Source of the DNA: Candidatus Naiadarchaeum limnaeum
GTDB lineage: Archaea; Undinarchaeota; Undinarchaeia; Undinarchaeales; Naiadarchaeaceae
Length of the DNA stretch: 15,202 nt
NCBI GenBank assembly: GCA_014189685.1
Contig: DVAB01000010.1
Location: 1 to 15,202, forward strand
Direction of reading: 5' to 3'
A program made the position numbers and the translations under genes. This document shows, piece by piece, positions 1 to 7,289 of the stretch (positions within the stretch are counted from its first letter, which is position 1; the number at the start of each line of letters is the position of its first letter). Under the pieces are notes generated by a model. That model saw only the letters and a program-made list of their open reading frames with translations, was not told the origin of the DNA and did no database searches.

Positions 1-183
1 CTTTTTTGAAAATTTTTCGCCAAGATAAAAAAGTGCAAGCGAAATTGCAATAATCAAAACTGCTTTCCGGCTTGGGAAATAATTTGCTGAAAAAACAAGG
101 AAAAGCGTGCCTAAAATCAGCAGGGTGCTTGGCTTTAGGGCAATGCTCTGCTTGAATTCAGAGGAAAGATTTTGGAGATTCAT
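1..183 (-). CDS. Partial membrane protein (N-terminal 61 residues)
   Basis: This open frame begins with ATG at 183-181 and runs off the left edge, so only the N-terminus is visible. It starts MNLQNLSSEF and contains two hydrophobic segments, roughly residues 20-36 (around STLLILGTLFLVFSANYF) and 40-57 (around AVLIIAISLALFYLGEKF), separated by a short PSRK turn. This looks like a helical hairpin in the membrane. Its start codon overlaps the stop codon of the upstream gene by one base (TAATG), which points to translational coupling and a shared operon with the 271-aa protein. I do not recognise the family, and no catalytic motif can be seen in the visible part. Confidence 0.6.
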   Translation of the reverse strand, partial: MNLQNLSSEFKQSIALKPSTLLILGTLFLVFSANYFPSRKAVLIIAISLALFYLGEKFSKK

Positions 184-998
184 TATTGCACTGGCTTTGT
201 TATGATTTTGAACAGGAAAATTTTTAATCCGGTGTTTTCAGCCTTGCCCTGCAGGACATCCCTGCCTTCGGGCGGAATATTTTTTGTGCGAATAAAAATT
301 TCAAGCCTGCCTGTGGCAATTTTTTCAACATCCAGCCCCTCTCTGGAAAGAAGCCTGCCTGCATTTTCAAGGTCATTGAGGTTTGCGTTGTTTAACTTTA
401 AGATTAATCCGCGCTCAAACAGGACATATTCATTTCCCGGGCGCAGGGCGTTGTTCAGTTCCTGGATAATTGTGGGCATAACTGTTTTTGCAGAATCAAT
501 TGTAATATCCCCGCTTATTCCAACCTCGGAAATATTTTCGCGGGGAACAAGCGAGGCTGAAAATTTATCAAGCTTATCAGTTAAAGAAGAAACATCCTTG
601 TACATCAGCGGCTCAAGCCCGGCTTTTACAACTGCCCTGTGGTTCGGGGCTAAGCTCAGTGAAACTGCCTGGATATCGTCAATGCTTGAGAATGGCCCGC
701 CAACAGTTACTTCCCTTCCATTCAGCAAAATTGTAAAACTTGCCAGCTCGGCATTTAGTATTAAACCTTCAGAATCAATTTTTTCATTGTTATCAGTCCA
801 TTTCCCGGAAAATTTTAAATTTACTGAAAATCCCTGCTCCTGCATTGCGGCATAAACATAAACAGCGCGATAAACATTCGGCCCGCTGAAATTAAGTGTC
901 ATTTCCTCTGAAATGTTAAAGCGCAGCGCAATCGCTACAATAAGGGCTACAGCAATAACTACAATCAATAAATTTACAACATTCTTTTTTCCCACCAT
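183..998 (-). CDS. Membrane-anchored hypothetical protein, 271 aa
   Basis: The protein has one N-terminal hydrophobic helix (about residues 8-26, around VNLLIVVIAVALIVAIAL) after a short MVGKKN basic start. That pattern is an uncleaved signal anchor with the rest outside the cell. The remaining 245 residues look like soluble alpha/beta sequence with alternating hydrophobic strands (for example FTILLNGREVTV, and LEIFIRTKNI near the C-terminus). There are no cysteines and no catalytic signature that I recognise, so the function is unknown. A TATA-like box at 1021-1030 lies about 27 nt upstream of the ATG at 998, so the transcript is probably leaderless. The stop codon overlaps the next start (TAATG), so it is very likely co-translated with the partial membrane protein at the window edge. 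Confidence 0.75.
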   Translation of the reverse strand: MVGKKNVVNLLIVVIAVALIVAIALRFNISEEMTLNFSGPNVYRAVYVYAAMQEQGFSVNLKFSGKWTDNNEKIDSEGLILNAELASFTILLNGREVTVGGPFSSIDDIQAVSLSLAPNHRAVVKAGLEPLMYKDVSSLTDKLDKFSASLVPRENISEVGISGDITIDSAKTVMPTIIQELNNALRPGNEYVLFERGLILKLNNANLNDLENAGRLLSREGLDVEKIATGRLEIFIRTKNIPPEGRDVLQGKAENTGLKIFLFKIITKPVQ

Positions 999-1034
999 AG
1001 AGGCTTATTAAGACGCGGGGCTTATAAAAGTATT
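999..1034. promoter_or_regulatory. Interleaved divergent leaderless promoters
   Basis: Only 36 bp separate the two divergent start codons. CTTATTAAG at 1004-1012 lies about 27 nt before the plus-strand ATG at 1035. The element CTTTTATAAG, read on the minus strand from 1030 to 1021, lies about 27 nt before the minus-strand ATG at 998. Each TATA-like box therefore falls within the stretch between the other box and its start, so both promoters can fit only if transcription starts at or next to the start codons. No Shine-Dalgarno sequence fits between them. Confidence 0.5.
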
Positions 1035-1604
1035 ATGCTTTGGGTTATTGAACACTTGGAAAATTTGAGCGAATGGGTTAAATTGGAGTATGCGCATTGT
1101 TCAAGAATAATAGGAAAAAGAAATTTGCTTTTTACAAATGTGCGCGCGGAAACTGAAAGAAGTTTTTTAAGGAAATTTGGAAAAGTTGAGGAAAAAAGCG
1201 CGGTTGAATTATTTGCAAAGGAAAAAATTATTGTTTTAGAGCCGCGCGCGGGGAAATTTTTAGCTGGGGGAGATTTTAAAAAATACAAAAATATTTTAAT
1301 CGGCAGAATGCTTGGAGATTTTCCACAGCGCGGCCGGACTTTTGAATTGTTAACAAGCAAATTAAAAAATGCGGTGCCTAGAAGTTTGGGAAATTATCAG
1401 TTTTCAATTGATGGCGCGGCTTTTGTTGCGCGAAAAATTCAGTTAAAACAGGAAAAAGATTTGGGAATTTTAAATCAGCCGGAAATTGAATTAAGCGATG
1501 AGCATTCAATTGAGCTGCATTATGCGGTTCCGGTTTTTAAAGGAAAAATTATTTTTACGCCTGGGCTTGTAAGCTATTTGAAAAATGAGGAGAGTTGGGA
1601 ATGA
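1035..1604 (+). CDS. SFM1/DUF431-type SPOUT SAM-dependent methyltransferase
   Basis: The 189-aa protein resembles the SFM1 family of SPOUT-fold methyltransferases. The N-terminus WVIEHLENLSEWVKLEYAH matches the family opening (IEHxE...SEWVxLEY). VLEPRAG at 68-73 corresponds to the CLLDPRA motif. ILIGRMLGDFPQRGRTFEL at 87-105 matches the conserved GGILGDHPPRDRTKEL loop, which in the SPOUT fold helps form the SAM-binding knot. The tail VPRSLGNYQFSIDGAAFVARKI follows as in the family. Yeast Sfm1 methylates an arginine of ribosomal protein Rps3. Archaeal members were first annotated as RNA methyltransferases, and the substrate here is not known. Length is close to that of the yeast protein. The start is the only ATG before the family motif, placed for a leaderless transcript. 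The gene ends one base before the antisense tRNA-Gly. Confidence 0.85.
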   Translation: MLWVIEHLENLSEWVKLEYAHCSRIIGKRNLLFTNVRAETERSFLRKFGKVEEKSAVELFAKEKIIVLEPRAGKFLAGGDFKKYKNILIGRMLGDFPQRGRTFELLTSKLKNAVPRSLGNYQFSIDGAAFVARKIQLKQEKDLGILNQPEIELSDEHSIELHYAVPVFKGKIIFTPGLVSYLKNEESWE

Positions 1605-1605
1605 G

Positions 1606-1676
1606 TGCGCTAGCCGGGATTCGAACCCGGATCGCCACCTTGGCAAGGTGGAGTCCTACCGTTAGACTACCAGCGC
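1606..1676 (-). tRNA. tRNA-Gly (anticodon GCC)
   Basis: On the minus strand the sequence folds into a full 71-nt cloverleaf. The acceptor GCGCTGG pairs with CTAGCGC (one G-T pair) and is followed by discriminator A. The D arm is GTCT/GGAC. The anticodon stem CCACC/GGTGG has loop TTGCCAA, giving anticodon GCC. The T arm is CCGGG/CCCGG with loop TTCGAAT. No CCA is encoded and there is no intron. A TATA-like element at 1701-1710 lies about 30 bp upstream of the 5' end. The 3' end sits two bases from the stop codon of the convergent SFM1-like gene, so any T-run terminator (TTTTT, minus strand, about 1586-1582) lies inside that coding region. Confidence 0.97.
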
Positions 1677-1699
1677 ACGAGGAAGTATTATATTTAGCA

Positions 1700-1718
1700 A
1701 CATATTTATACATTTAAT
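1700..1718. promoter_or_regulatory. Shared bidirectional TATA region
   Basis: ACATATTTATACATTT contains a nearly symmetric TATA-like core at 1702-1710. Its centre is about 30 bp from the tRNA-Gly 5' end (minus strand) and about 27 bp from the ATG at 1733 (plus strand). One box could therefore serve both divergent units, with the protein gene leaderless. The placement comes from spacing only. Confidence 0.4.
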
Positions 1719-1732
1719 CGAATAGAAATAAA

Positions 1733-2239
1733 ATGGATTTTTTCGCACACATCTTTTGGACCGCAATAATCTTCAGGAATCAAAGTCCTTTATGGATTCC
1801 GCTTTTATTTGGAGCAATTCCAGATTCTACTTCGTGGGGAGTTTGGTTTGTACAAATAATAGTTACAGGAAAATTCAGGAAGACTTTTAAAAATTTCAGG
1901 AAGCGGCCGCCGGATTTCAGCAAGCTGCCAAAATGGGTTTGGACTTTGTATGGGGCGAGCCACAGCATTTTTTCATTTGCGGTTGTATTTGGGACTTTAT
2001 CTTTAATAACAGGAAAAATTTTTATTCCAGTGCTTGCATGGCTTGTGCACATCTTATTGGATCTTCCAACGCACAGCAGGGAGTTTTTAGGAACTCCGTT
2101 TTTGTGGCCACTCTCAGATTGGAAATTCCCAGGATTTACTTGGGGAAAATTATGGTTTATTTTATTAAATTGGGGCGCGATAATATTTTTTATAATTTAT
2201 TTGTTTGGAATAAGAGGTGAGACTTTAATTTTGTTTTAA
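1733..2239 (+). CDS. YdjM/DUF457-like membrane-bound putative metal-dependent hydrolase
   Basis: This is a 168-aa integral membrane protein with about four hydrophobic segments (near residues 8-30, 35-45, 76-108 and 140-160). It carries the histidine/aspartate pattern of the YdjM/YbcI (DUF457) family: DFFAH with His6 at the N-terminus, GAIPD with Asp31, ASHS with His77, then HILLDLPTHS giving His106, Asp110 and His114, followed by the TPFLWPLS stretch at 121-128. These residues sit near membrane boundaries and probably bind metal. Family members are called putative metal-dependent hydrolases from motif alone, and their substrate is unknown. The start at 1733 fits a leaderless transcript. The gene stands alone between tRNA-Gly and an acetyltransferase. 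Confidence 0.8.
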   Translation: MDFFAHIFWTAIIFRNQSPLWIPLLFGAIPDSTSWGVWFVQIIVTGKFRKTFKNFRKRPPDFSKLPKWVWTLYGASHSIFSFAVVFGTLSLITGKIFIPVLAWLVHILLDLPTHSREFLGTPFLWPLSDWKFPGFTWGKLWFILLNWGAIIFFIIYLFGIRGETLILF

Positions 2240-2246
2240 GACAACC

Positions 2247-2262
2247 ACTAGTTATTTAAGTT
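2247..2262 (+). promoter_or_regulatory. TATA-like promoter of the 177-aa acetyltransferase
   Basis: GTTATTTAAG at 2251-2260 is centred about 27 bp before the ATG at 2283. This is the spacing expected for a leaderless archaeal transcript, and there is no Shine-Dalgarno match just before the ATG. Confidence 0.45.
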
Positions 2263-2282
2263 TTCAAGAATACTGTTTAATT

Positions 2283-2816
2283 ATGAAAGGTTTCACGCTT
2301 AGGCGATTGGGAGGGAGTGATCTGAGGGTACTTGAGAAAATTGCATTTGAGATTTTTTATCCATCTTCATTAGTTGCAAGAGAAGTTATGCAAAGTTACA
2401 GGCTTTATTTTAAAAAAGGGCATGGAAACAGGAAAATAGAAAAAAGTGTGGATGATTGGATAAGCATTGAGTACTATGTTTTGGTTGAGGACAAAACAAA
2501 AAGAATTGTTGGCATAACAGGACTTTACAGAATAAACTGGGGTTCTCCGGATTCTTTTTGGCTTGGGTGGTTTGGGGTAGATAAAGCTTTTAGGGGCCGC
2601 GGGTTGGGAACAGAACTATTGGCAATGACAGAGCGAATTGCAAAAGAAAGAGGGGCAAAATATTTTTGCATTGAGAGCTCGGATTTTCCTGCTAACCAGC
2701 ATGCGGCTAAACTTTACACAGAAATGGATTATAAAAAATTCGGACCGATTCCAAATTATTGGCCTGGCTTCAGAAATGAACGATATGGCTTGGTAATTTT
2801 TATTAAAAAGCTCTAG
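2283..2816 (+). CDS. GNAT-family N-acetyltransferase, 177 aa
   Basis: The protein fits the GCN5-related N-acetyltransferase fold. A strand WLGWFGVDKAFR (93-104) runs into the acetyl-CoA pyrophosphate loop RGRGLGT at 104-110 (consensus Q/RxxGxG/A), followed by the helix ELLAMTERIAKERGAKYF. The C-terminal part has the usual N...A..LY...Y pattern (NQHAAKLYTEMDYKKFG, 138-153). It probably transfers acetyl from acetyl-CoA to a small molecule or protein amine. The substrate cannot be read from the sequence. The final TAG overlaps the TAG of the convergent gene within a CTAG palindrome. A second GNAT-like protein lies next to it, but the two are dissimilar in length and sequence, so a recent tandem duplication is unlikely. 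Confidence 0.87.
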   Translation: MKGFTLRRLGGSDLRVLEKIAFEIFYPSSLVAREVMQSYRLYFKKGHGNRKIEKSVDDWISIEYYVLVEDKTKRIVGITGLYRINWGSPDSFWLGWFGVDKAFRGRGLGTELLAMTERIAKERGAKYFCIESSDFPANQHAAKLYTEMDYKKFGPIPNYWPGFRNERYGLVIFIKKL

Positions 2817-3649
2817 CCTGAGAATGCCTTAATTCTGGATGTGGCGCCTTTTGCTTTATGAACTGAATACAGCAACTTCACTTCTCCCTTTGATTTTATT
2901 TCACTGAGCATTCTTATTGATTCTGGCTCTTTATCAGGGTTAACTTCAATTCCAAACTCCAGAAATTTTCTAAGGATTACTGAATATTCATCTGCTGGAA
3001 TGCTCATGCTCTTTTGCCAGTGTTTGTACTCAGGCCTGAACATTTGCATCAAATAGCGAACAGCCTCCCCCTCTTCCCCTGGCTTTATTGGCTGAGCATA
3101 ACCAAAATCAGCCTCAAAAAAATGGAGGTTAAACCAAAAAACAAGCCTGTGTCTTGGGTCTATAGTATCTTCTTCAATTTGCTCGCGAGTCATTTTAGTT
3201 GGATCGTTGACTTCTATTAAAGTTCCGCCATAGTTTCTGTGAAAAATTTCTTTAGCTATGTGTTCCATTTCAACTATGGCTTTTTGGACTAGGATTGAAC
3301 CCAGCCCATGCCTGAAAAAATCTTTCGCAGACACGACATACCAAATAATTCCAAAAGCGGTATTTCGAGTTGCTGCAATTGTTTCTGTTATTGCAAATCC
3401 TACAATTCCTGCCTTTTTTGATTTTATTGCAATTACTTTTACTAAATGTCCCTCATTTATGCTTTCCTTTCCATATTTATCGCTGGTATATTCTGCAATC
3501 CATTCTTTTGAGTCCCTTTCGCTGGGGTCAGGAAAGGCATCTACATAGATTTTATAAAAATTTTCAAAATCAGGGGTATTTGGTTTTATTGCAATTATTT
3601 CGACTATGCCCAAATCAGTTAAGCGTTTCCAGAATTTTGCGAGCGACAT
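2813..3649 (-). CDS. GNAT-like acetyltransferase, 278 aa
   Basis: The N-terminal half resembles a GNAT domain: strands around LVKVIAIKSKKAGIVGFAITETI (69-91) and FGIIWYVVSAKDF (99-111) lead to RHGLGSILVQKAI at 113-125. That is a good match to the acetyl-CoA loop (RxxGxG/A-like, here R113-H-G-L-G117). Later, LHFFEADFGYAQP fits the C-terminal strand of the fold. The last 90 residues (from about 190) are outside the usual GNAT length and form a predicted helical/strand extension that I do not recognise. The substrate is unknown. The divergent start at 3649 lies about 29 bp from a TATA-like tract at 3674-3683, again leaderless. It could be a helper domain fusion. I am fairly sure of the fold and not of the function. 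Confidence 0.72.
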   Translation of the reverse strand: MSLAKFWKRLTDLGIVEIIAIKPNTPDFENFYKIYVDAFPDPSERDSKEWIAEYTSDKYGKESINEGHLVKVIAIKSKKAGIVGFAITETIAATRNTAFGIIWYVVSAKDFFRHGLGSILVQKAIVEMEHIAKEIFHRNYGGTLIEVNDPTKMTREQIEEDTIDPRHRLVFWFNLHFFEADFGYAQPIKPGEEGEAVRYLMQMFRPEYKHWQKSMSIPADEYSVILRKFLEFGIEVNPDKEPESIRMLSEIKSKGEVKLLYSVHKAKGATSRIKAFSG

Positions 3650-3660
3650 AACATAAGGAA

Positions 3661-3685
3661 ATGTTTAAATGCATATATATAAATT
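3661..3685. promoter_or_regulatory. Divergent TATA tract for GNAT-like and DUF192 genes
   Basis: The 43-bp gap between ATG 3649 (minus) and ATG 3693 (plus) holds GTTTAAATG at 3663-3671, centred about 26 bp before 3693. It also holds TTTATATATAT, read on the minus strand at 3683-3673, centred about 29 bp before 3649. Both genes would be leaderless with interleaved boxes, as in the gap at 999-1034. Confidence 0.5.
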
Positions 3686-3692
3686 ATGAATT

Positions 3693-4163
3693 ATGAAAGC
3701 AAAAATATTCTTTGTAATTTTAGCAATTGCAATTTTTGCAGCTGCATTTTTAATTTTAAGCCAGCAAAAAGATGTTGAGCAGGGAAATTTGCTTGAAATT
3801 AGATTGGTAAATTCAGAGGGCAAAGAAATAAAAATTTTCGCAGAAATTGCAGATAATGAGACAGAATTAGCAACTGGGCTGAGCGGCCGCGGAAAAATCC
3901 CAGAAAATAGAGGAATGTTTTTTATTTTTCCAGAGGAAGGAACTTTATCCTTTTGGATGAAGGACATGAAATTTCCGTTGGACATGATATTTTTTGATTC
4001 GCAGTTTAATATTGTGGATATAAACGAGAATGCGCAGCCGTGCAGAACAGTAATAGGCTGCCCGATTTATCCCTCAAAAAAGCCGGCAAAATATGTTTTG
4101 GAAATAAATGCCGGACTGATAAGAAAGTATAATATCAAAATAGGAGATAGGGCAATAATTTAA
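3693..4163 (+). CDS. DUF192-family protein, membrane anchored
   Basis: The protein is 156 aa with an N-terminal hydrophobic helix (4-23, around IFFVILAIAIFAAAFLIL) that acts as a signal anchor or signal peptide, so the domain is extracytoplasmic. Residues 33-156 are a complete DUF192 domain: ELATGLSGRGKIPENRGMFFIFPEEG (58-83), then SFWMKDMKFPLDMIFFD (86-102), then AQPC..IGCPIYPSKKPAKYVLEINAG (114-141) and the closing KIGDRA. Cys117 and Cys123 are spaced to form a disulfide and are family-typical. DUF192 is widespread and its biochemical role is not established. An out-of-frame ATG at 3686 is discarded because the chosen start gives the hydrophobic helix and fits the TATA spacing. The gene converges on the beta-helix gene with a 13-bp gap. 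Confidence 0.9.
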   Translation: MKAKIFFVILAIAIFAAAFLILSQQKDVEQGNLLEIRLVNSEGKEIKIFAEIADNETELATGLSGRGKIPENRGMFFIFPEEGTLSFWMKDMKFPLDMIFFDSQFNIVDINENAQPCRTVIGCPIYPSKKPAKYVLEINAGLIRKYNIKIGDRAII

Positions 4164-4164
4164 G

Positions 4165-4182
4165 AAATAAAAGGTTTTATTT
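4165..4182. terminator. Bidirectional AT-rich hairpin terminator between convergent genes
   Basis: AAATAAAA (4165-4172) and TTTTATTT (4175-4182) form a perfect inverted repeat with a GG centre. It lies just after the DUF192 stop and overlaps the stop of the opposite gene. Transcripts from either side end in a U-rich arm, which fits archaeal termination at T-runs. The hairpin itself may be incidental. Confidence 0.45.
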
Positions 4183-7100
4183 TGTAGTGGTTGGCTTCAT
4201 TGTAACTCGGCTCAGTTCAGTTGCGTCCATGTATGGAATGTCTTTGTAAATTTTCACAACACCGCCAACTTTTATCAAATCCCCGACTTCAGTTGTTGTG
4301 TAATAGGGGTATCTTACGTGCAATCTTTCGCCGCTTGTATCTGCGATCAGGAAAACTTTTCCTTTCTTAGTATCTGTTATTGATTTCACAGCTCCTGCAA
4401 GCCTTACTCCGCCTGCGAATTTTGCAGGATTTCGCTTTACTTCTCCTATAGAAATTATTCTAAAGAACATCCACCATATGAAAAATCCCCCAAGAGATGC
4501 TGCTACTGCGACTCCTACTAAAATAACAATGCCAATTAGGCTTGTGAAAGCTGCTATGATTACAGCAGCAGGGTTTATTGAACGAGCAACTTCAATATCA
4601 GCAACAAATTTTGAGATGTCTGTTGACACCTGATCCGCTTTTGATTTAGCATCGTCATAAGCGCCTGAATCAAAGCTTGCCCTTGACTGCTTAATTGTAC
4701 CGTTTATGGATTTCAGAGTCGTTTCAAACTGGGAAACATTTGCGACTGAGCCTTTAATCAAGGTAAAGTTTTTCTCTAAATCTGCAAATATTTTTTCAAG
4801 AGAGGTTAAGCTATTGTTCAGGGCAGCAATTGTTGTGGTTGTCCAAACTTGAGTAATAGTTAGATTCATTCCGCGCTCGGCTATTGCTAAGGAATCTTTA
4901 TCTTTTGCGCGCCATGTTCCGGCGTATGTTTTTGAGAGAGCAGAGCTTGGAAGTATAATGCGAACATTATATACGACTGTCTCTCCGCTTGAAAGATCTT
5001 CTGTGGCCAAGCCTGTTGTTGAGACGTTTATCCTATACCAAGTGCTTGATATTTCATTATTTTTTGATGCTATAATTAGGCCAACATCCTCCAATGCACG
5101 CAAACCAGTGTTTTTTACAGTAACTTTTACAAGTTTTGTTTCACCCTGGGCCATTGTTAGCTTTCTGTCGTATTCTGTGATTACGAGCTGATAATTACCA
5201 GCGCCCTCGCCTCCACCACCACCGCCTGTTCCGCCGCCACCCCCATCTGTGACATTTGCACCTGCGGCAACATATACATCTAGATGAGTCGAGTTTGTTC
5301 CGTTTGCGCCATGGGAATCCAAAATCCATATGTCTGCTGTGCGTCTGATTGAGCTGCTTTCTGTGGGAGTCAGTGTTTTTGAGAATGCGCCGCTTATGCT
5401 TATATTGCTGTATCCTATGCTGTGCAAATAAGAAGTTGCGCTGCTAATGTAAAATGAAGCGTTTCCACATTGGCTGCATCCGCCAAGTGCAGTTCCATTG
5501 TGCGCATAGGACGCTGTTCCTGCTATTGTAATTGCTGTTCCGCTTGTTACATTTTGATTCGCGTTACTCCAGAAACTTCCGCTGTTATTTCCAGTAAGGT
5601 TTATGCGCGGCAGCATAGTAAAATTAATTGCACAGGACGAACTTGAGCATTCGCTCACATTCACGGTGTAATTGCTACTTGGATAAGATGCATTTGCAAG
5701 TTGCGTGTAATTTCCAGAAGATACATTGATTGTATAGACTCCAAATGGAACATCAATTGTTGCAATTCCCGCGGCAGATGTATTTGCTGTAAGGTTAAAG
5801 CTGCCATTTGTTAGGGAAACAAGAGCGTTTTGCACAGTATAACCAGCTGCAGCGCCGCTTCCTTTTACACTAATTGTAACAGTTGAAAGAGTCAAGTTAA
5901 TAGTTACATTTCTGTTTAAGAATAAACCGTTATTTGTAACAATAACGCTTGTGTTTGCTGTTGTTGCGTTTCCCTTTGTCGCATTAAACCAGTAATTTGA
6001 ATAATTAGCAGTAACATTTGTACCCATTGTTGCATTGTAATAGACTATAAAGCTTGTCAGATTTATTCTGGGGAAAGTTCCGCTTGAGTTTGTCGTATAA
6101 GTGCGCAACTCGGTTGATAAATTCGCGGTGCTGTTTATTACAACTGTTGCGCCCTGAACAAAACTGCTGTTTGAATTGTTTGACCTTACATAAACATCAA
6201 CATACCATTTTTCAGTTAAGTTTGCGGTATTGTCCCCATAAAAAGTAATGTTTGTGTTTGTCCAACTTGGGTTAACAAGAGTAACATTCGAGTTGTTAGA
6301 ACTTACATTGAAATAGAAAAGAGAGGCGTTGGGGAATCCTGTGGAACCCATTGAGCGCGCGTTTGTAAAGGATGAGTCAACAAATATCGCGCGCGAATTG
6401 GATTTTGGAAATACGCCAAATGTACTATTATCGATTGAAATGTTTAAAAAGGTAAGATTTGAATTTGTCAAAACAATTCCAAATGTTTGATTTGAGAGCG
6501 TAACATTTGTTATGGAAGCACCATTTGAATTTGTTATATTCAGACCGGCATCTGTTGTTGTGTCTGCTGTGAGCTTAATTGATATGTTTGTAATAGTTGG
6601 AGAAGAATTCCAAACCAAAATTCCTGCAGGATTGTTGAAAAATGTAGAATTTTTTATTGTTGGCGAGCCGCTGGAAATATTGAAAGCATAACCAAGCGAA
6701 TTGTTAATTGTTGAGTTTGAAAATTCAAAGGAGCTTGTTTGGATATTTATTCCATTGCTTCCTGTAAAGTTTTGCAGCCCACTAATAGAACTATTATTTA
6801 TAAAGCCGGAACTTCCACCATAATAATAAAAGCTGTATCCAAGCGCGGTTCCGTTTGCTGAGAAGATTGTTGAGCCATTATCAATTTTTAAAGTTCCTCC
6901 GCTTTCAACTGCGACTCCAAGTGTTTCGGTTATGCTTCCGTTAAAAGAGATATTTATGTCCTGCAAATGAAGTGTCCCCCCGGTTCTAATAGTAATATTA
7001 CTGATATTTTCTACTTTCATCGGCCCGAGGCAGAGAGTTGAATTGGCTATAATCCAAGTTCTATTAGTTGCGGCGTTAGAAGAATAGTTAGCATAATTAG

Positions 7101-7194
7101 TACAGTTCCTAAGTGATTGCGCATTTGCGCCAAAAGCACTTATTGAGAGAAAAATTACAGCAAATATTACAATGATTAGAAACTTTTTATTCAT
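4177..7194 (-). CDS. Giant surface protein: beta-helix ectodomain, TM helix, cytoplasmic OB-fold
   Basis: This 1005-aa protein opens with a clear signal peptide (1-25, ending near FGANA). Residues about 30-330 are short repeating turns rich in N, S, T and I (for example SGSPTIKNSTFFNNPAGILVWNSSPTITNISI), typical of a right-handed parallel beta-helix. Dozens of N-x-S/T sequons imply heavy N-glycosylation. About 330-655 looks like Ig or carboxypeptidase-regulatory modules. A Gly hinge follows near 660, then a CARDB/NEW3-like beta domain (about 675-785, KVTVKNTGLRALEDVGL), a helical coiled-coil-like stretch (786-871) and a transmembrane helix (872-911). The C-terminal 94 residues resemble an OB-fold (GEVKRNPAKFAGGVRLAGAV...GKVFLIADTSGERLHVRY...VGDLIKVGGVVKI) and should be cytoplasmic. 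A GGTGG Shine-Dalgarno-like motif precedes the ATG by six bases. A role in adhesion or cell-surface sensing is inference. Confidence 0.85.
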   Translation of the reverse strand: MNKKFLIIVIFAVIFLSISAFGANAQSLRNCTNYANYSSNAATNRTWIIANSTLCLGPMKVENISNITIRTGGTLHLQDINISFNGSITETLGVAVESGGTLKIDNGSTIFSANGTALGYSFYYYGGSSGFINNSSISGLQNFTGSNGINIQTSSFEFSNSTINNSLGYAFNISSGSPTIKNSTFFNNPAGILVWNSSPTITNISIKLTADTTTDAGLNITNSNGASITNVTLSNQTFGIVLTNSNLTFLNISIDNSTFGVFPKSNSRAIFVDSSFTNARSMGSTGFPNASLFYFNVSSNNSNVTLVNPSWTNTNITFYGDNTANLTEKWYVDVYVRSNNSNSSFVQGATVVINSTANLSTELRTYTTNSSGTFPRINLTSFIVYYNATMGTNVTANYSNYWFNATKGNATTANTSVIVTNNGLFLNRNVTINLTLSTVTISVKGSGAAAGYTVQNALVSLTNGSFNLTANTSAAGIATIDVPFGVYTINVSSGNYTQLANASYPSSNYTVNVSECSSSSCAINFTMLPRINLTGNNSGSFWSNANQNVTSGTAITIAGTASYAHNGTALGGCSQCGNASFYISSATSYLHSIGYSNISISGAFSKTLTPTESSSIRRTADIWILDSHGANGTNSTHLDVYVAAGANVTDGGGGGTGGGGGGEGAGNYQLVITEYDRKLTMAQGETKLVKVTVKNTGLRALEDVGLIIASKNNEISSTWYRINVSTTGLATEDLSSGETVVYNVRIILPSSALSKTYAGTWRAKDKDSLAIAERGMNLTITQVWTTTTIAALNNSLTSLEKIFADLEKNFTLIKGSVANVSQFETTLKSINGTIKQSRASFDSGAYDDAKSKADQVSTDISKFVADIEVARSINPAAVIIAAFTSLIGIVILVGVAVAASLGGFFIWWMFFRIISIGEVKRNPAKFAGGVRLAGAVKSITDTKKGKVFLIADTSGERLHVRYPYYTTTEVGDLIKVGGVVKIYKDIPYMDATELSRVTMKPTTTK

Positions 7195-7199
7195 TCAAG

Positions 7200-7243
7200 C
7201 CCACCAGAATTGGTTGCGAATAGCAGTGGACGGTTTATAAACC
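7200..7243 (-). promoter_or_regulatory. Promoter and RBS of the beta-helix gene
   Basis: GGTTTATAAACC at 7232-7243 is a palindromic TATA box whose centre is about 43 bp before the ATG at 7194. This predicts a leader of about 18 nt, long enough to carry the GGTGG motif (minus strand, 7205-7201), which is complementary to the 16S 3' end. This gene and trmB are the only ones in the window with a visible ribosome binding site. Confidence 0.5.
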
Positions 7244-7289
7244 TTTCTTTAAGTGCAAAAATTAAAAATTTAAAAGTATTTTTGTGGCT

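Noticed and set aside
172-855. A 227-codon plus-strand open frame opposite the 271-aa membrane protein.
   Set aside because: The minus-strand frame has a signal anchor, a spaced TATA box and a coupled neighbour. The plus frame has none of these.
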